Shown: positions 12,778-25,214 of the stretch, one piece after another
Layout of the letters: each line of letters opens with the position of its first letter
Position numbering within the stretch: position 1 is the stretch's first letter
Assembly: GCA_030762985.1 (NCBI GenBank)
Contig: CM061043.1
Location: forward strand, 56,369,540-56,433,539
DNA from: Adelphocoris suturalis
Lineage: Eukaryota > Arthropoda > Insecta > Hemiptera > Miridae
DNA: 64,000 bases
Direction of reading: 5' to 3'
The notes under the pieces: generated by a model
Databases searched by the model: none
Told to the model about the DNA's origin: nothing
Seen by the model: only the letters and a program-made list of their open reading frames with translations
Translations under genes and position numbers: made by a program

Positions 12778-13459
12778 AAAATTTTCCGAGCCATTGCAGT
12801 AGTTAATTTCCTACGAAAATTCGCTGAAAACCTTGCTGCACTAAGAAATGAAGTATCTTAACGGAATAATTTTATTTGATGGAAGCAGGTAAATAGAGTT
12901 AAGAAAAAGTTTTAGCTGAGGTGTTCAGAGAAGCTTTTGTGGAATACTGAATTCGGATCCGAGACTTTTGTTTCCGAGGCAAATCGATGCCTGATAGAGT
13001 TTTCGAGGGATGGAATGGGAATGAGAGAACAGGGAGAGAATGACCGGCGCTAATCCCATTAGGGTCGGAGGGATCGATGATCGCTGGGAATCCGCGAGAA
13101 AGAAATCCGGCCGAGAGGCGGGGATACCTCCTGTAGGCTTCTTGAATGAGGATTAAATCATTTGACCCGGAGGAAAAGACAAGAGATTTATCGTCGATCG
13201 GAAGAGTTAGTGAGGTAGGGCAGGAGCAGGCGTAGACTGTATACCTTTAGTTGAGGAGGGGTGGGTCTGGGGAAGATTGAGGTGTTCAGTCTTGAATGTA
13301 CACATAGTTGAGGTGTTATAGGAGAGCCTCTTAGGATCAGATGAGGGGACTAATAAAAGGTTCCTTCGTACTTTAGAGTGGTATACTTTGGGTAGGGCAG
13401 GGGTAGGCGTAGACTATATACCTCTACTAGAAGAGGGGTGGGTCAGGGGAAGATTGAGG
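12772..13459. other. Family A remnant and a direct repeat pair
   Basis: A short family A piece (TTTTAAAATTTTCCGAGCCA) follows the TA tract. Farther on, about 75 bp at 13214-13290 recurs at 13390-13464, sharing GGCGTAGACTRTATACCT and GGGGAAGATTGAGGTGT. No gene is seen. Confidence 0.5.
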
Positions 13460-14270
13460 TGTGTGTGACAAATTTTGTCGGCCTGCCCAGGCCACAATTC
13501 TAACCGATTTTCGAGATTATTTGTTTTTTCGATCCCAATTATAGTCTAGTTGTGCAAAAATACCCGAAAATTTTGAATTTCATGATGGAAGAGGGGGAAC
13601 GGAGGGGTAAAGTCGAAAAAACTTCTTTTTTTTTCTTTCTTTTTTTGACAAACTGTTGACGTCACCTATGCTACGATTCTCAACTGATTCTCGTGATTCT
13701 TAATTGATTCGATTCCAATTTTAGTTGTGCAACGATTCATGGGAATTTCGGATTTGCTGTCGAGATGGGAGGTGATGAAGATAATTACTGGTTTTGCAAG
13801 CGCTGCCCAAGCCACAAATGTAAAACGATTATTTCGATTCTTATTTTGTTCCATCACAAATTCGATGTAGTTTTCTAACATACGTCAGGCGTTTCAAATT
13901 TCATCTCGATAGGGGGTGAAAGGAGGGGGTAGTACTGATAAATCATGATTTTTCAACAACTTTCTTTTGATTTCCGTGATTCCTTTATTGTTCAACTATA
14001 TTGTTTTCGATCTTGTTCAGGAGTTACGAATTTCATTATGGAGGGGGGGGGGGGGAATGGTGGGAGTAATAGTGATGGATTATGATGTTTTAATTATTCG
14101 CGTCAGAGCTTTGTGATCATTTGCTTTGTTCAATTATGAATTTGATCTAGTTTGGGATAATATGTTAGGAGTTTCAAATTTCAAGCACGAAGTTTTATGA
14201 TGGAAATTCACTGTCGGTGGAGGGGGCTAATGAGGGAAGGTAATTCCATGAAGTCAAGATATTTTGGTTT
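13460..14270. repeat. Diverged tandem repeats, about 150-170 bp
   Basis: Four to five loose units share the order GACAAA, AAGCTACAAnT, CGATTnTCGTGATTCTTATT, CAATTTTAGTTGTGCAA, TTTCAAATTTCATnATGG and a G-rich block. One unit contains a G run near 14043. A related unit lies at 16411-16600. Confidence 0.6.
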
Positions 14271-15029
14271 TTTCTCTTATTTTAACTGTCACCAAAAATT
14301 TATGCAATTCATTCATATAATGTAATTCATATAATGCAATTCATTCACTAATATTGTTTCCTTATTGTTTCAGGTGAGTTTTGGACAATTGCCCGTATTT
14401 CGTTGAAACCGAAAGCATGCAATAACTACGGACATGGATTACGTAAGAACTATACCTACTTGTGATAGGGAAAAACTGGTGCCCAGAGAGGTGAAACCTA
14501 AGGTGTGGAATTTCCTGAAATACTCATGAAAGTATGTCAGCGAATTAGTCCCAGTTCGGAATTCCCAATCAAACGTAACAACACCCAGTTTCAAAGATCA
14601 ATAAAAATACAAAAATTCAGATAATGAAGAATTTATTTCAGTAGGTACCTAAACATCTAGAATCTCGAGATGATCGAGATATGTTAAAAAAGTAAAATAA
14701 TTTATTGTACATAGGGCTTTCGCCCGTCATAGAGTACATTATTTACAAAAAATAAAGGTTGTTTGTAAACAGTTGTGCACTAATATAAAAGTAAAAAATG
14801 TGTACAAGCACAAAAAACAATTAAAGAACAGATATAGATCAAAATGTATAGTTATGCACATGTACCGTGAGCAAAAAGAACAAAAAAAATACACTGCCAA
14901 GAAAATGGCACATGAGCTTCCTCGTGACCTTCACAGTACGTCACCATTAAATTCCAGAAAACTAGAAACGACCGGTTCTGGCATCAGGGAATTAATAAGG
15001 TGGGAAATTGGAAGCTGAATGGTTCACAA
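14271..15029. other. Unassigned sequence
   Basis: AT-rich sequence with a degenerate lysine-rich reading frame at 14773-15018. No supported feature. Confidence 0.4.
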
Positions 15030-15545
15030 TTGCCTGAGTTATGACCGAAACAAGAAAATTTTGTTTGCGCCTGCGCAGAGGCTACCGTTGATTCGATCAT
15101 GACGGAACTGATAGGGGACCATGTAGAGCTATACCCGCACGATCCCTAAAAATTTGAAAATCAAAATTGTGGAAATTACGGCTGTTGCAAGGACCCTAAC
15201 AAGAATATTTCGTTCACGCATGCGCAGAGCGTACCGCTAATGCAATTATGATGATTGTCTTATGGGACTTCAAGGGACCTTACCCACATCATCCCTGAAA
15301 ATCTGACCGAAATCCGTTCAACATTGACCGAGTTATGACCGTCACAAGGAATTCACGTTAGCGCCTGCGCAGAAGCTACCGTTGATTCAATCATGATGAA
15401 GTTGGTAGGAGACCATTTAGAGCCTAACCCGCACGATCCCTGAAAATTTGGTCAAAATCGGATCAAAATTGTGGAAGTTATGGCTGTTACAAGGAAATGT
15501 GGACGGACAGACAGACAGACACGGAACCAAATTTGTTCAGGAGGC
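15030..15545. repeat. Diverged tandem repeats, about 155 bp
   Basis: Three to four units share GAGTTATGACCG, a GCGCCTGCGCAGAGG-like palindrome (15064, 15217, 15361), GCTACCGTTGATTC, CCCGCACGATCCCT and GAAAATTTGGTCAAAATC. The array ends at GGACGGACAGACAGACAC, beyond which the sequence is unrelated. Confidence 0.7.
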
Positions 15546-15689
15546 TCTGAAACGCAAAATGCGAGTGGAAATTTTGATTTTGGAGCAAAACATTTTTTTT
15601 TTTTTCATTTCGAAAGTGAAAACAAAGCTTCCGCTGCCTTGCAGTCTCGGAAGCAATATATATAAAAACAGATACCTAGGTACAAGGTA

Positions 15690-16410
15690 GTATGAAGCAG
15701 ATATTAAAGGGCAGAGAGAGATAGAACAGGGGGGATGAAGATGAGAAGAATAGGTGTAGAAAAAAGAAGGGGCCAGCTAGCTAGTTTGGGCGATGTGATT
15801 CTTAGCAGCTTTTCTAAACCGGGTTATGGAGAGAAGGGAACGAACTCGGAGGGGTAAGGAGTTCCATAATCACTCACCCACCAAACCAAATGATTGGCTT
15901 ATAGCTCTCGACCTATGCTGCACAATCCCGAGTGCTCTTGATCTCGATGAAATGGCACGAGAGATGAAACATGATACATAGTCTGGGACAAGGTCTTTGA
16001 TGATCTTGAAAAGGAAAAGCAAGAGCCTGAACAGGTAGTATGCGAATATTCCCAATCCTAATTTACTACTTTTGCGTTGAGAAATATGGTCGCGGGGCTT
16101 GATGTCATTGACATATTTAACGACACAATTGAATGCAACATCAAGTCGACGTTTCGATTTAGAGTCGAGGGAAGGGCTAAACAGGGTATCACAGTCGAGG
16201 AAAAATGGCATAACAAGGGCAACCACTAGTTTTCTCTTAAGTTCAGGAGGGGTGAAATTTTTTTAAGCGTTTCAGTGAGTTTAAGGCCCCATGCACTCGT
16301 CTGCAAATATGGTTTACATGGATGTTCCACATCAAACGAGAGGTGAAATCGACTCCCAGGTTGAGAACTGAAGGCGAGAAGGGAACAGTGTGCAAAAAAC
16401 TTCGGGTGTT
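15690..16410 (-). pseudogene. CR1/jockey-like reverse transcriptase, 3' part
   Basis: The minus strand reads VLNLGVDFTSRLMWNIHV, then RVHGALNSLKRLKKF, then a 118-codon open frame at 15870-16226 with VALVMPFFLDCDTLFS, and a C-terminal LWNSLPLRVRSL. These are RT thumb and C-terminal sequences of CR1/jockey-type LINEs. The catalytic motifs A-C are not present. A frame change lies near 16255. The fragment ends within a tandem-repeat unit, suggesting insertion into older repeats. Confidence 0.75.
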
Positions 16411-16600
16411 TTGAATTTCATTACAGAAAGGAGGAATAAGAGGGGGTAAAGCTGGAAAACGTCATTTTCTTAGTCAAATATTCAACGTTACTCAAGCTAC
16501 AATAACTGTCAACCGATTTTTGTGGTTCTTATTTTGTTCGATTCCAATATTAGTCGGGTTGTGCAACAAGCTTTGGGTAAATAATATAATTTAAGAAAAT
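16411..16600. repeat. Stray unit of the 13.5-kb tandem repeat
   Basis: Shares GTTTTGAATTTCATTA, AAGCTACAATAACTGTC, CCGATTTTTGTGGTTCTTA and TAGTCGGGTTGTGCAACAAG with the array at 13460-14270. The array sequence seems to resume at 17136 after the MITE. Confidence 0.6.
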
Positions 16601-16626
16601 TTGCTGATACGATCATGCTGCACTAC

Positions 16627-17135
16627 CAGTGTTGGGCATAATTTTATCGTCGAATACGGATACGATTGTAATCGTGATAATTATTCCTTGATTCTGATCC
16701 AACTGCGATTATATTCGTATTCGTGTAATCGTATTCGCCTGTTGGCGATTACACGAATACCACCCATAAAAATGCGTCACGGTCATCAATTTCAATTGGG
16801 CGTCCCTCCTCTAATATGCAAAGCCTTGCTAATATTACCTAGCTTCAGAGGGACGTCCTTAAAGCGAATTCAACGATTGAAGCCCAGCCAATTTGTCTCA
16901 AATCTATTTCAGTATGACGTCCCTCTGAAGCAAGGTAAAATTGGCAAAGCTTTGCATATTATAGGAGGGACGCCCTATTGAAATTGATGACCGTGACGCA
17001 TTTTTATGGGTTGCATTCGTGTAATCGCCGACAGACAAATGCGATTACACAAATACGAATATAACCGCAGTTGACTCAGAATCAACAAACTGTTATCGCG
17101 ATTACAATCGTACGAAAAGATTATGCCCAAAACCG
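16627..17135. mobile_element. hAT-like foldback MITE (copy 3)
   Basis: Starts CAGTGTTGGGCATAATTTTA, preceded by TGCACTAC. The right arm ends GATTATGCCCAAAACCG and has lost the usual CGTATTCGTATTCGACG segment. No target duplication is evident. It sits directly against an inverted family A head (CGATCATGCTGCAC). Confidence 0.85.
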
Positions 17136-17560
17136 GGAGGGGGTACTAGTGAAATCAAGATCTCTACAACGTTCAATCCCTACATAGGGACGTCCTTGTA
17201 ATGTATGCATTACTCATCAATATGTTTCTAGTAGTGGACATGTTGGATCGCATTCACTTGATGCCACCCAAATTCCTATTTTAGCACAATAAAAAACGTG
17301 ATTTTATTGGAATAATTTAGTAAGGTTTAAAGCACAGCTATTTTTTGTCCAACTTCTGCAACTTCCGTGTTTACCTGTTTACGGTTCAGTGTTTTGTATA
17401 GAATGCAGTGGAAGCGAATTTTAAAAAACTTAGAAAGTCAATAGAAATTTTAGGTAGCCAAAGAAAAATAAACGAGATTTTCTAAAACGAAATAAATAAT
17501 AATGGTGAAGGCAATTGAAATGAAAATTAGAGCTCCGAATAAATAGAAAATTGAAATAAA
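17136..17560. other. Unassigned AT-rich sequence
   Basis: The first 30 bp (GGGGGTACTAGTGAAATCAA) resemble the end of the nearby tandem-repeat unit. Nothing else is recognised. Confidence 0.4.
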
Positions 17561-18051
17561 ATATCAAATTTTGAATATAACTTTTACAAACTTCTTTGTA
17601 AAATTGTGAAACTTCTTATACTTACGTTTTTGGGGTCGCCCAACTCGAATATGCAGTCAAAACAAGTCGACAGCAACAAATTTTGACAGTTTGGAATCTC
17701 AAAATCGTCAAAATCATGTCATAAATTACAATTTTTCAAAATTCATTGTAAAATTATGAAAATTTGTATTCTTATGTTTTTTGATTCGCTGAACTCGAAT
17801 TTGCTGTCAAAAAATCAAAATGCTAACAGAAATACGTAAAAATACGAATTTTCATAATTTTACAATGAATTTTGAAAAATTGTCATTTTTTGACATGATT
17901 TTGACGATTTTGAGATTAGAAACTGTCAAAATTTGTTGCTGTCGATTCGATTTGACTGCATATTCGAGTTCAGCGACACCAAAAACGTAAGTATACAAAG
18001 TTTCACAATTTTACAAAGAAGTTTGTAAAATTTAATTCAAAAGTCTGATAT
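17561..18051. repeat. Foldback repeat, about 490 bp
   Basis: A left arm at 17561-17780 and a right arm at 17834-18051 are reverse complements over about 215 bp, with a spacer of about 54 bp. Paired landmarks include TTTTACAAACTTCTTTGTAA, ACTCGAATATGCAGTC, TTTTGACAGTTT and CATTGTAAAATTATGAAAA. No ORF and no clear target duplication. Confidence 0.85.
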
Positions 18052-18876
18052 TGGCAAAAAAAGCGTACCTATTTCAAAACCAAAATCGAGCTACCGGCGT
18101 AGGTTTTTGTTATGCTAAAAATATGAAAAATCCAGGGGTAATTTTTTTGATATTTTAAATCAAATTTTGGGTGGAGGTCATCAAAATTCCACCTTTCCTA
18201 AAAAAGCAGGCACTCTACTGACGATCTGTGAGTTCCAACGACTCTCGCTCTGCTTTGCCGGATTCGGATCAGGGCAGGCCAGTTTGCCGACTTATTTCCC
18301 TTCTTGGGGGGAGGATGTTGAAAAAATATGTGGTTCTCTTCCAGACTCATTTCCGTGCTTGGCGGAGTATAGATGGATGCCAATAACACAGATATTATGA
18401 CGGCGAAATACTCGTAGATGCGCGTCACACGAACGATGGGAACGAATAGACGGGGCGGGGAAAACGGTAGGAACTGCGAGCTCGGTGAGCGATAGACTGG
18501 TGCGTTGAGAAGAAAGGTGATGAGACGACGGCGCTATCAAGTTGAACTTAGACGGGTGAAGCACAAACAGACAGATTGGCACAACAAAAACTAACCACTT
18601 CACGAAGATAACTAAACGTAAATGGGAAACAGTAATATTACAGTGTTTCGGCCAAAACAGTTTGTTCGGTGTACCCCGTTCTCCCAACTATACCCTCTTC
18701 AATTTTCTCCGCCGTTCATCTGCAGTCTTATTTTTTTCGCACCTAATGCCTAACCTACCCATCCACTTCCCATAACGCCGCGAAAATCCGACGCTTTCAA
18801 CCGCCCCGACGCGAGATCCAATTTTCTTCGGTTCAAATCCCTTGACAACGGAATTGCTTTTAAATTAAATGTCATG

Positions 18877-18907
<31 letters not shown>

Positions 18908-19184
18908 CCTACGCCGCCTCTTGGTTCAGGCCAGAACTCCTTCATCGCTAATTCAGGAGGGAAGTTTCTCGTTAGCACTCAGAGCGGTGTTGGATGAAAA
19001 AACAGGAGATTTCCTCGCCAACGGGAATCCGCGTAGTGTTTGCGTTTTTTGGACGGAACGGATATTAGATCCTCTTCTCACAACACTGGAAAATGCTGAA
19101 TATGAGGAAATGTGTTTTCCCTTGTTGAGAACATATCATTGAACAACAGACAATTCAAATAATACTGCTCAACAAAAATGTTCC
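18052..19184. other. Unassigned sequence with poly(T)
   Basis: A T run at 18879-18907 separates AT-rich sequence from a 73-codon frame at 18921-19142 with no recognised motif. Frames at 18167-18400 and 18292-18687 are also unsupported. Confidence 0.4.
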
Positions 19185-19251
19185 AGTCATGCAGCATGAT
19201 CGTATGAGCGAATTTTCGTAAATACCGTGTACCGTAGCTACTCTGCCGTAC
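19185..19251 (+). repeat. Family A head
   Basis: CAGTCATGCAGCATGATCGT and GAGCGAATTTTCGTAAA, the conserved start of family A, ending at the MITE insertion point. Confidence 0.8.
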
Positions 19252-19747
19252 CAGTGTTGGGCATAATCTTATCGTCGAATACGAATACGATTGTAATCGC
19301 GATAATAATTATTCGTTGATTCGGAGTCAACTGCGATTATATTCGTATTAGTGCAATCGTATTCGTCTTTCGGCGATTACATGAATACAACCCATAAAAA
19401 TACGTCACGGTCATCAATTTCAATAGGGCGTCCCCCCTATAATATGCAAAGCCTTACTAATATCATCTAGCGTCAGAGGGACGTCCTTAAAGTGAATTCA
19501 ATGATTTGAGCCCAGCCTATTCGTCTCAAGTTTATTTCAATAGGACATCCCTCTGTAGAATGGTAGTACTAGCAAGTAGTGAAATTGATGACCGTGACGC
19601 ATTTTTATGGGTTCTATCCGTGTAATCGCCGACAGACGAATACGATTACACGAATACGAATATAATCGCAGTTGACTCAGAATCAACAAATAATCATCGC
19701 GATTACAATCGTATTCGTATTCGACGTTAAGATTATGCCCAACACTG
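19252..19747. mobile_element. hAT-like foldback MITE (copy 4, best preserved)
   Basis: A 496-bp element starting CAGTGTTGGGCATAATCTTA and ending TAAGATTATGCCCAACACTG. It is flanked by a perfect 8-bp direct repeat TGCCGTAC (19244-19251 and 19748-19755). Long complementary arms of about 200 bp enclose a short centre. There is no ORF, so it would need a transposase in trans. An 8-bp duplication and CAGTG-type ends fit the hAT superfamily. Confidence 0.92.
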
Positions 19748-19782
19748 TGCCGTACAAAGAATAGATTAACACACCGGACTAT

Positions 19783-20475
19783 GTGATTTACCTCGAGACT
19801 GCAGTACTGCCTTTATTGTTTTTCACCCTTAGTTTACATGTTAAGTATCTGCTCAAAGTCTTAGAGATGCCGGATAGACGATTTCCTAGGATTGTGGCCA
19901 ATGAAACCGTTCGAAGTCGGGTATTCTGGTACAGGGAGCTGAAAAGTATCTGTGAGCGACATGGTTGCTCGATCACTGAGCGCTTCGAGGACCAGTTTGA
20001 GTGGAGGGGGCAACTGGAGGAGCTTCTGGAGAAATTGAAGGCATCATGGCTGGATATCACAAAAACTAGAGCACTTTCATCGACCAGTCGCTTCAACAGA
20101 TTTCTGGATATGAGTGTCAAATCCATTCATTTAACAGAGAGGGAGCAAAAAGCCTCGATGTTTGTTTTGCGTTGGGTGTGTAAAGTTCGGGGAGACCTAC
20201 TGAAGCTCAATAGTCGACCTAATGTTTCACATGAGCAGGAACATACTGTGATCTGCTCGCTCTGAAACATGGGTGTACCCGAAGACCCAGAGCACTTCTT
20301 GGCGATCTGTCCCGTGCTGGCAGAGTTCCGAGTGAGCAACCTTGGTGCGCCTCGACTCTCTAGAAATGAGTTACTTGGGATTCTGAATGGAACTGAGTGG
20401 CTGCGACTTGCAAGGTATTGCCAGTCAGCATGGGGTTATAGAGCGGAACTGGCGCAGCACCAACTGGGGAAATAA
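19783..20475 (+). pseudogene. Non-LTR retrotransposon C-terminus, one stop
   Basis: A frame encoding LLKVLEMPDRRFPRIVANE, EDQFEWRGQLEELLEKL and FVLRWVCKVRGDL leads to ICSL, a TGA stop near 20263, then NMGVPEDPEHFLAICPVLAE. Read through, this is a CxxC-H-C knuckle of the kind found at the end of jockey/CR1/I LINE proteins, with the second cysteine replaced by the stop. No RT core motifs lie upstream, because the hAT MITE and older repeats occur there. The role in an intact element would be nucleic-acid binding. Confidence 0.7.
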
Positions 20476-20930
20476 TTAATAATATGACTTCAGCTTTAGC
20501 TTTACACGTTTACATTATGGAACATAGGTACCTACATAATGCTCAATATTGTACTAATAATAGCTAAACACCTATAATAATTATAATCTGTGTAAGTCCT
20601 CTGACAGAAAGGCAAAGCCCATTGTCAATATTTATGTATTTCACTTGCAATTTTCTTATGTTCGTTTTCACTAAATGCTTGTTTTTCTTCTTCTTCTTCT
20701 CATACTAAGAATAGATCCAGTATCTGCATTTTTGGCCATATTGAATTATTGGTACCCCCCCCCCCCCCTTTGGAGGGTGGTTTCTTTTAATTTTTCCAGT
20801 CTCAAAGTCGGATCTCAACGGGAAATTCCTCAAAAACGGCTTACAATTAACGCATTAACTACGTCTTGACTAAATTTAGGTACTTTTTAGGCAAAAGACA
20901 CGTTAAGGAGGCATTTAGACACATCCGAGG
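20476..20930. other. Unassigned sequence
   Basis: Contains a C run near 20756-20768. No feature is supported. Confidence 0.4.
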
Positions 20931-21560
20931 TATGTGTCTAAATAGGCGGTTTCAGCGTTATATTTCCAACAAGAATATCACCTCCACCAGTTGCATCTGT
21001 GTTCACAGCAGAGCTGTGGGCAGTGACATTGGCTGTTTGACGCTGTCATTTATTGGGATTTGGGAATTAGGTAGGTGATCTGTAGCGATTCACTAAGTAC
21101 CATCGAGGTGATCAGAGACTCATATCCTGATGATCCCCAAATACAAAGCCTACGCGTATCACTACACCAAGTCAACACATACATTTGGTTCAACCATAAC
21201 TTTTATGTGAGTGCCGAGCCATGTGGGTATTCATGGCAATGAGTGATAACCCCATCGATATGTTGCCGTTACGCATTGAGGATGAAATCTCTTACACGTA
21301 AAATAAAGCCGATTCCATCTGGCATTAGCAATCAGGTCACTGGTCTGCGTGGTGTCCTTCGGGACCCAACTTCCATGTAGAGATCGAATAGTGGACAACC
21401 GGGTGGCCACTGGCCATACCCGTCTTACTCACAGACTCCTGCTTAGTGCAGAAGCTTGAGATGTTTTGTTTGGGAAGTATGGGGGTGATCTGTCCATCCG
21501 CCACTTTCTGGAGGACTGCCCAGCCTTTGTGGACCTACGAGTCCAGCATCAGTGGGTTGA
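20931..21560 (+). pseudogene. Non-LTR RNase H and C-terminal domain, decayed
   Basis: Reading across several frames gives PPVASVFTAELWAV (20980-21020), SDSLSTIEVIRDSYPDD (from 21086), VPSHVGIHGNE (21211-21243), TGHTRLTHRLLLSAEA (from 21411) and IRHFLEDCPAFVDLR (from 21496). These are successive RNase H motifs and the terminal H...C knuckle of I/Loa/R1-type LINEs. Stops and frame changes separate them, so nothing functional is made. RNase H would remove RNA from RNA-DNA hybrids in an active element. Confidence 0.8.
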
Positions 21561-22174
21561 TATTCTATCCTGTTCTATCTACATAAATTATCCTATTATT
21601 AAGTGATTTTTCAAAAATGCAGGTGCCGTATCAAAAATCAGACGTCTACATGAAAAACGGGCTTCGGATTCAGCACCTTCGAAAACGCCCATAACCATCA
21701 TCAATTTCGTGAGGGCATGACTGTAAATTTTTTTTGTGGGGGGGGGGGGGGGGGCAGTGGGGGGGGGGGGGGGGGGGCCAAAAAACCATGAACGGTTGTT
21801 ATACTAGTAAGATGAAAATTTAAAACTTGGTATTTTTCTTAGTCTCAACACCTACTATGAATATACTAAATTTGAGCAAAATCTAAAATGGTGAGGTAAA
21901 ATTTATATTTAAAGTGTGTTGATTTGGCATGGAATGACCCAGTGTAATCACTCACCAGTAGAAGATTTCCCCGGTACGGTTTCTGCAAATTAAATACCCA
22001 ATGAATTCAAATCAAATCGGCTTGAAATCCCAAATTAATTTATTGAAATTGATTGGAAAGAAGATCTCAGACAAATGATGGAGCGCACGGGAATTCCATT
22101 GATAGAAGACTTGTGATAATGGAAGGACGAAACGGTTAGTTATTCCAAGCGTAGTTGACATTGAAAAATAAATT
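21561..22174. other. Unassigned sequence with two poly(G) tracts
   Basis: G runs of 17 and 19 nt lie at 21738-21754 and 21759-21777, separated by CAGT. No gene is seen. Confidence 0.5.
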
Positions 22175-22920
22175 CCAGTTATGCAGAATGATCTTATGAG
22201 CGGATTTGCGTAAATTATTGTAGGTAATATATCTACTTTGATACGTTGTTTTGAAAACTGAGTACTGTGACAGTACCCGTCATTACCGAGAGAGCGCGTC
22301 TACCTTTCGCTCTGCTTTGAGTTGAACGCCGCTTTTTTCGCGTTCTCGAGCTGCTGCGATGGGAAATATAGCCTCATCCGTTTGATCGGTAGGATATTCC
22401 CTGAACGCAGCACATTTATGCGCCAGTAGGCTAACGAGCTGTCACACCTCTGTTATTTCTTGTGCGGATTTCTGCCTAGGACGCCCAGAATCAGGTACCC
22501 CTTACACAGATACAGTACTTTGAATGAAAAGGAATTGATAACTACCAATTGTATGGAAAAACTCTCTCTAATTAATATCTTCCTGTTAAAATAAGTTTTT
22601 TAGCTTTTTTACAGTTTTTATCAATTTTTCGGCAAATCTTAATGAAATTGAAGCACATTTTTCAGCGTAACTTTGTTCATAAAATTTTTAATGTTCTAGT
22701 TCTTTATTGATGAACTTTTCTGACTAGAAATATTATGATAAATAAAAATTTAACTATTTTTTAGATGTTTTTAGTGATTTTTAACACCTTTTTTGAAATT
22801 AAACTAATTTAATGGGCTCAAAAAAAGGCTGACCAATTGATTATCAGAAAGTTTTCGAAAATTTTGGAGCCATTGCAATAGCTGTATTTTTCACAACAAT
22901 TTGCTAATAATCAATATAAT
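22175..22920 (+). repeat. Family A copy carrying an LTR-like insertion
   Basis: The family A head near 22178-22215 (GCAGAATGATCTTATGAGCG) is followed by the LTR-like segment at 22266-22446. After that come the internal family A motifs TTTTTTAGCTTTTTTACAG, CAAATCTTAATGAAATTGAA and TTTTAATGTTCTA, and TGGGCTCAAAAAA near 22813. Confidence 0.65.
22266..22446 (+). repeat. Solo-LTR-like segment, copy 1
   Basis: Starts TGTGACAGTACCCGTCA and ends GAGCTGTCACA, a TG...CA segment with terminal inverted repeats. It shares CCCGTCA, GCGCGTCTA and the CTCGAG region with the minus-strand reading of 63167-63333. No target duplication was found. Confidence 0.55.
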
Positions 22921-23772
<852 letters not shown>

Positions 23773-23858
23773 AAACCTCCCCTCAAAGACGGAGGGGGCA
23801 CGCCATTAAATTGAAAAAATAAACAAATAAAATAAAATAGTGGGGAGGAAGCCCAGGT

Positions 23859-25214
23859 TTACCCGACGCCGGCTCTAGGGATAAGGGAAGTTGCAGGACG
23901 AGGAGGAAGAATGGGATGAAAGGAAGTGCCCCTATAGAATGACCACCAGTTCAAGTAAGAACCCCTCAGGACGCGGGTGGTGATACCACGGAGTACTCCT
24001 GCCGAGATGCCCAACTCGAGTAACTCCGTGGCGCTTTTCCCGCACCACACCCCGCGCCATGACACGGTCGCGGCAATGACCTTGATGTTATTAGGTGCCA
24101 CTCCTTTTAGCTCAGATATTGCTGGTCGCAGAACATTTCTATCATACTTACTTTTCTTAGCCCGCCAGGTCTGCTCCATGTCCACGCTGCCACTGACAAC
24201 CTGGACATCTAGGATTATGGCAGACCCATCGGGCTTGATTGCAACGATATCTGGCTTCTTGCCCCGGTCACTCGGCATGTGGTATAGTCTCTCCCTTTCA
24301 ACATCCCAACCGCTAGATGACAATGCACCTGCTATCTGCTTGGCAACCGCATCGTGACGTAAAATGCGGCCACCGTGAGTACGAGGACATTGCTGCACCA
24401 CATGATACAGATTCTCATTTTTACCCCGACAGGCACGGCAAAGGGTGTCTACTGTCCCGCGACTACTCCTCGAACACCTCACCGAGGTGGCTAATGTAGC
24501 CACCCGGACGGCATGAAAATGGCGGTAGTCGCGGGCCCCAATGCCCTCTGAAGCCCATTCCACCCACTGGGAAGAAATGGGGGATTCAGAGCACTGTCGG
24601 AGTTCCTTACCATCTACTGACTCATGCAGTGCAGCAGCGAACTCAGCAGATGAGCTGGCTTTTGGAGCAGTTGGTCTTGCTCGATCGCACCACAACAACT
24701 GCTGCCGGACAAAGTCCAGGTCAGCAGCAGTGCGGGCGACCTCCCAGCTTGAGCCCCTAAGGGCAAGCAGGCGCTGGCGGCGTAAAGATGGGATGCTGGC
24801 AGAAAGAGAGACAATACCGAGCCCACCGGCCTTGACCGGTGCGTGGACATAAGCACTTGGGACACCGGGTGGAAAGCCTAGCCAAGAGCGCACAGCAGAG
24901 CGAACTTCACGATCTAACTCAAGCAGCCTCCCCGCAGTAAGCCTGCCAAAGACTAACCCATAGGTTAGCTTTGGCAGTAAGTACGTGCGAAGGAGGCGCA
25001 GCTTCTGCTGTGGCTTCAATGGAGCCTTGGTGACACAAGCTAATGCTCCACCAAGGTCCACACGGCTTGCGGCTATAGTGGCCACACCCATGAAGTCGAC
25101 CCCAAGGTACCGCCAGACCTCCAGCACGGATCGGGCGGGGATGGGTGTCTGTCCTAAGACAAAGCACTCCTCATCCACCACCTTCACCTTATGTTGGCGG
25201 CCCGACGGGACCAA
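23859..25214 (-). CDS. R2-like ORF, C-terminal 451 residues
   Basis: This open frame encodes the end of an R2-type protein. Residues 34-41 (WRYLGVDF) lie just after the RT palm, and a thumb with YLLPKLTYGLVFG follows at 78-90. A CCHC knuckle uses C259, C262, H271 and C276. The restriction-like endonuclease has P321-D322 followed by D336, and a downstream basic patch RAKKSKYD. The protein ends LNWWSF then a proline-rich tail. The first Met is internal to the original protein, so the real start is upstream and lost. The endonuclease would nick the target to prime reverse transcription in the nucleus. Confidence 0.85.
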   Translation of the reverse strand: MVPSGRQHKVKVVDEECFVLGQTPIPARSVLEVWRYLGVDFMGVATIAASRVDLGGALACVTKAPLKPQQKLRLLRTYLLPKLTYGLVFGRLTAGRLLELDREVRSAVRSWLGFPPGVPSAYVHAPVKAGGLGIVSLSASIPSLRRQRLLALRGSSWEVARTAADLDFVRQQLLWCDRARPTAPKASSSAEFAAALHESVDGKELRQCSESPISSQWVEWASEGIGARDYRHFHAVRVATLATSVRCSRSSRGTVDTLCRACRGKNENLYHVVQQCPRTHGGRILRHDAVAKQIAGALSSSGWDVERERLYHMPSDRGKKPDIVAIKPDGSAIILDVQVVSGSVDMEQTWRAKKSKYDRNVLRPAISELKGVAPNNIKVIAATVSWRGVWCGKSATELLELGISAGVLRGITTRVLRGSYLNWWSFYRGTSFHPILPPRPATSLIPRAGVG

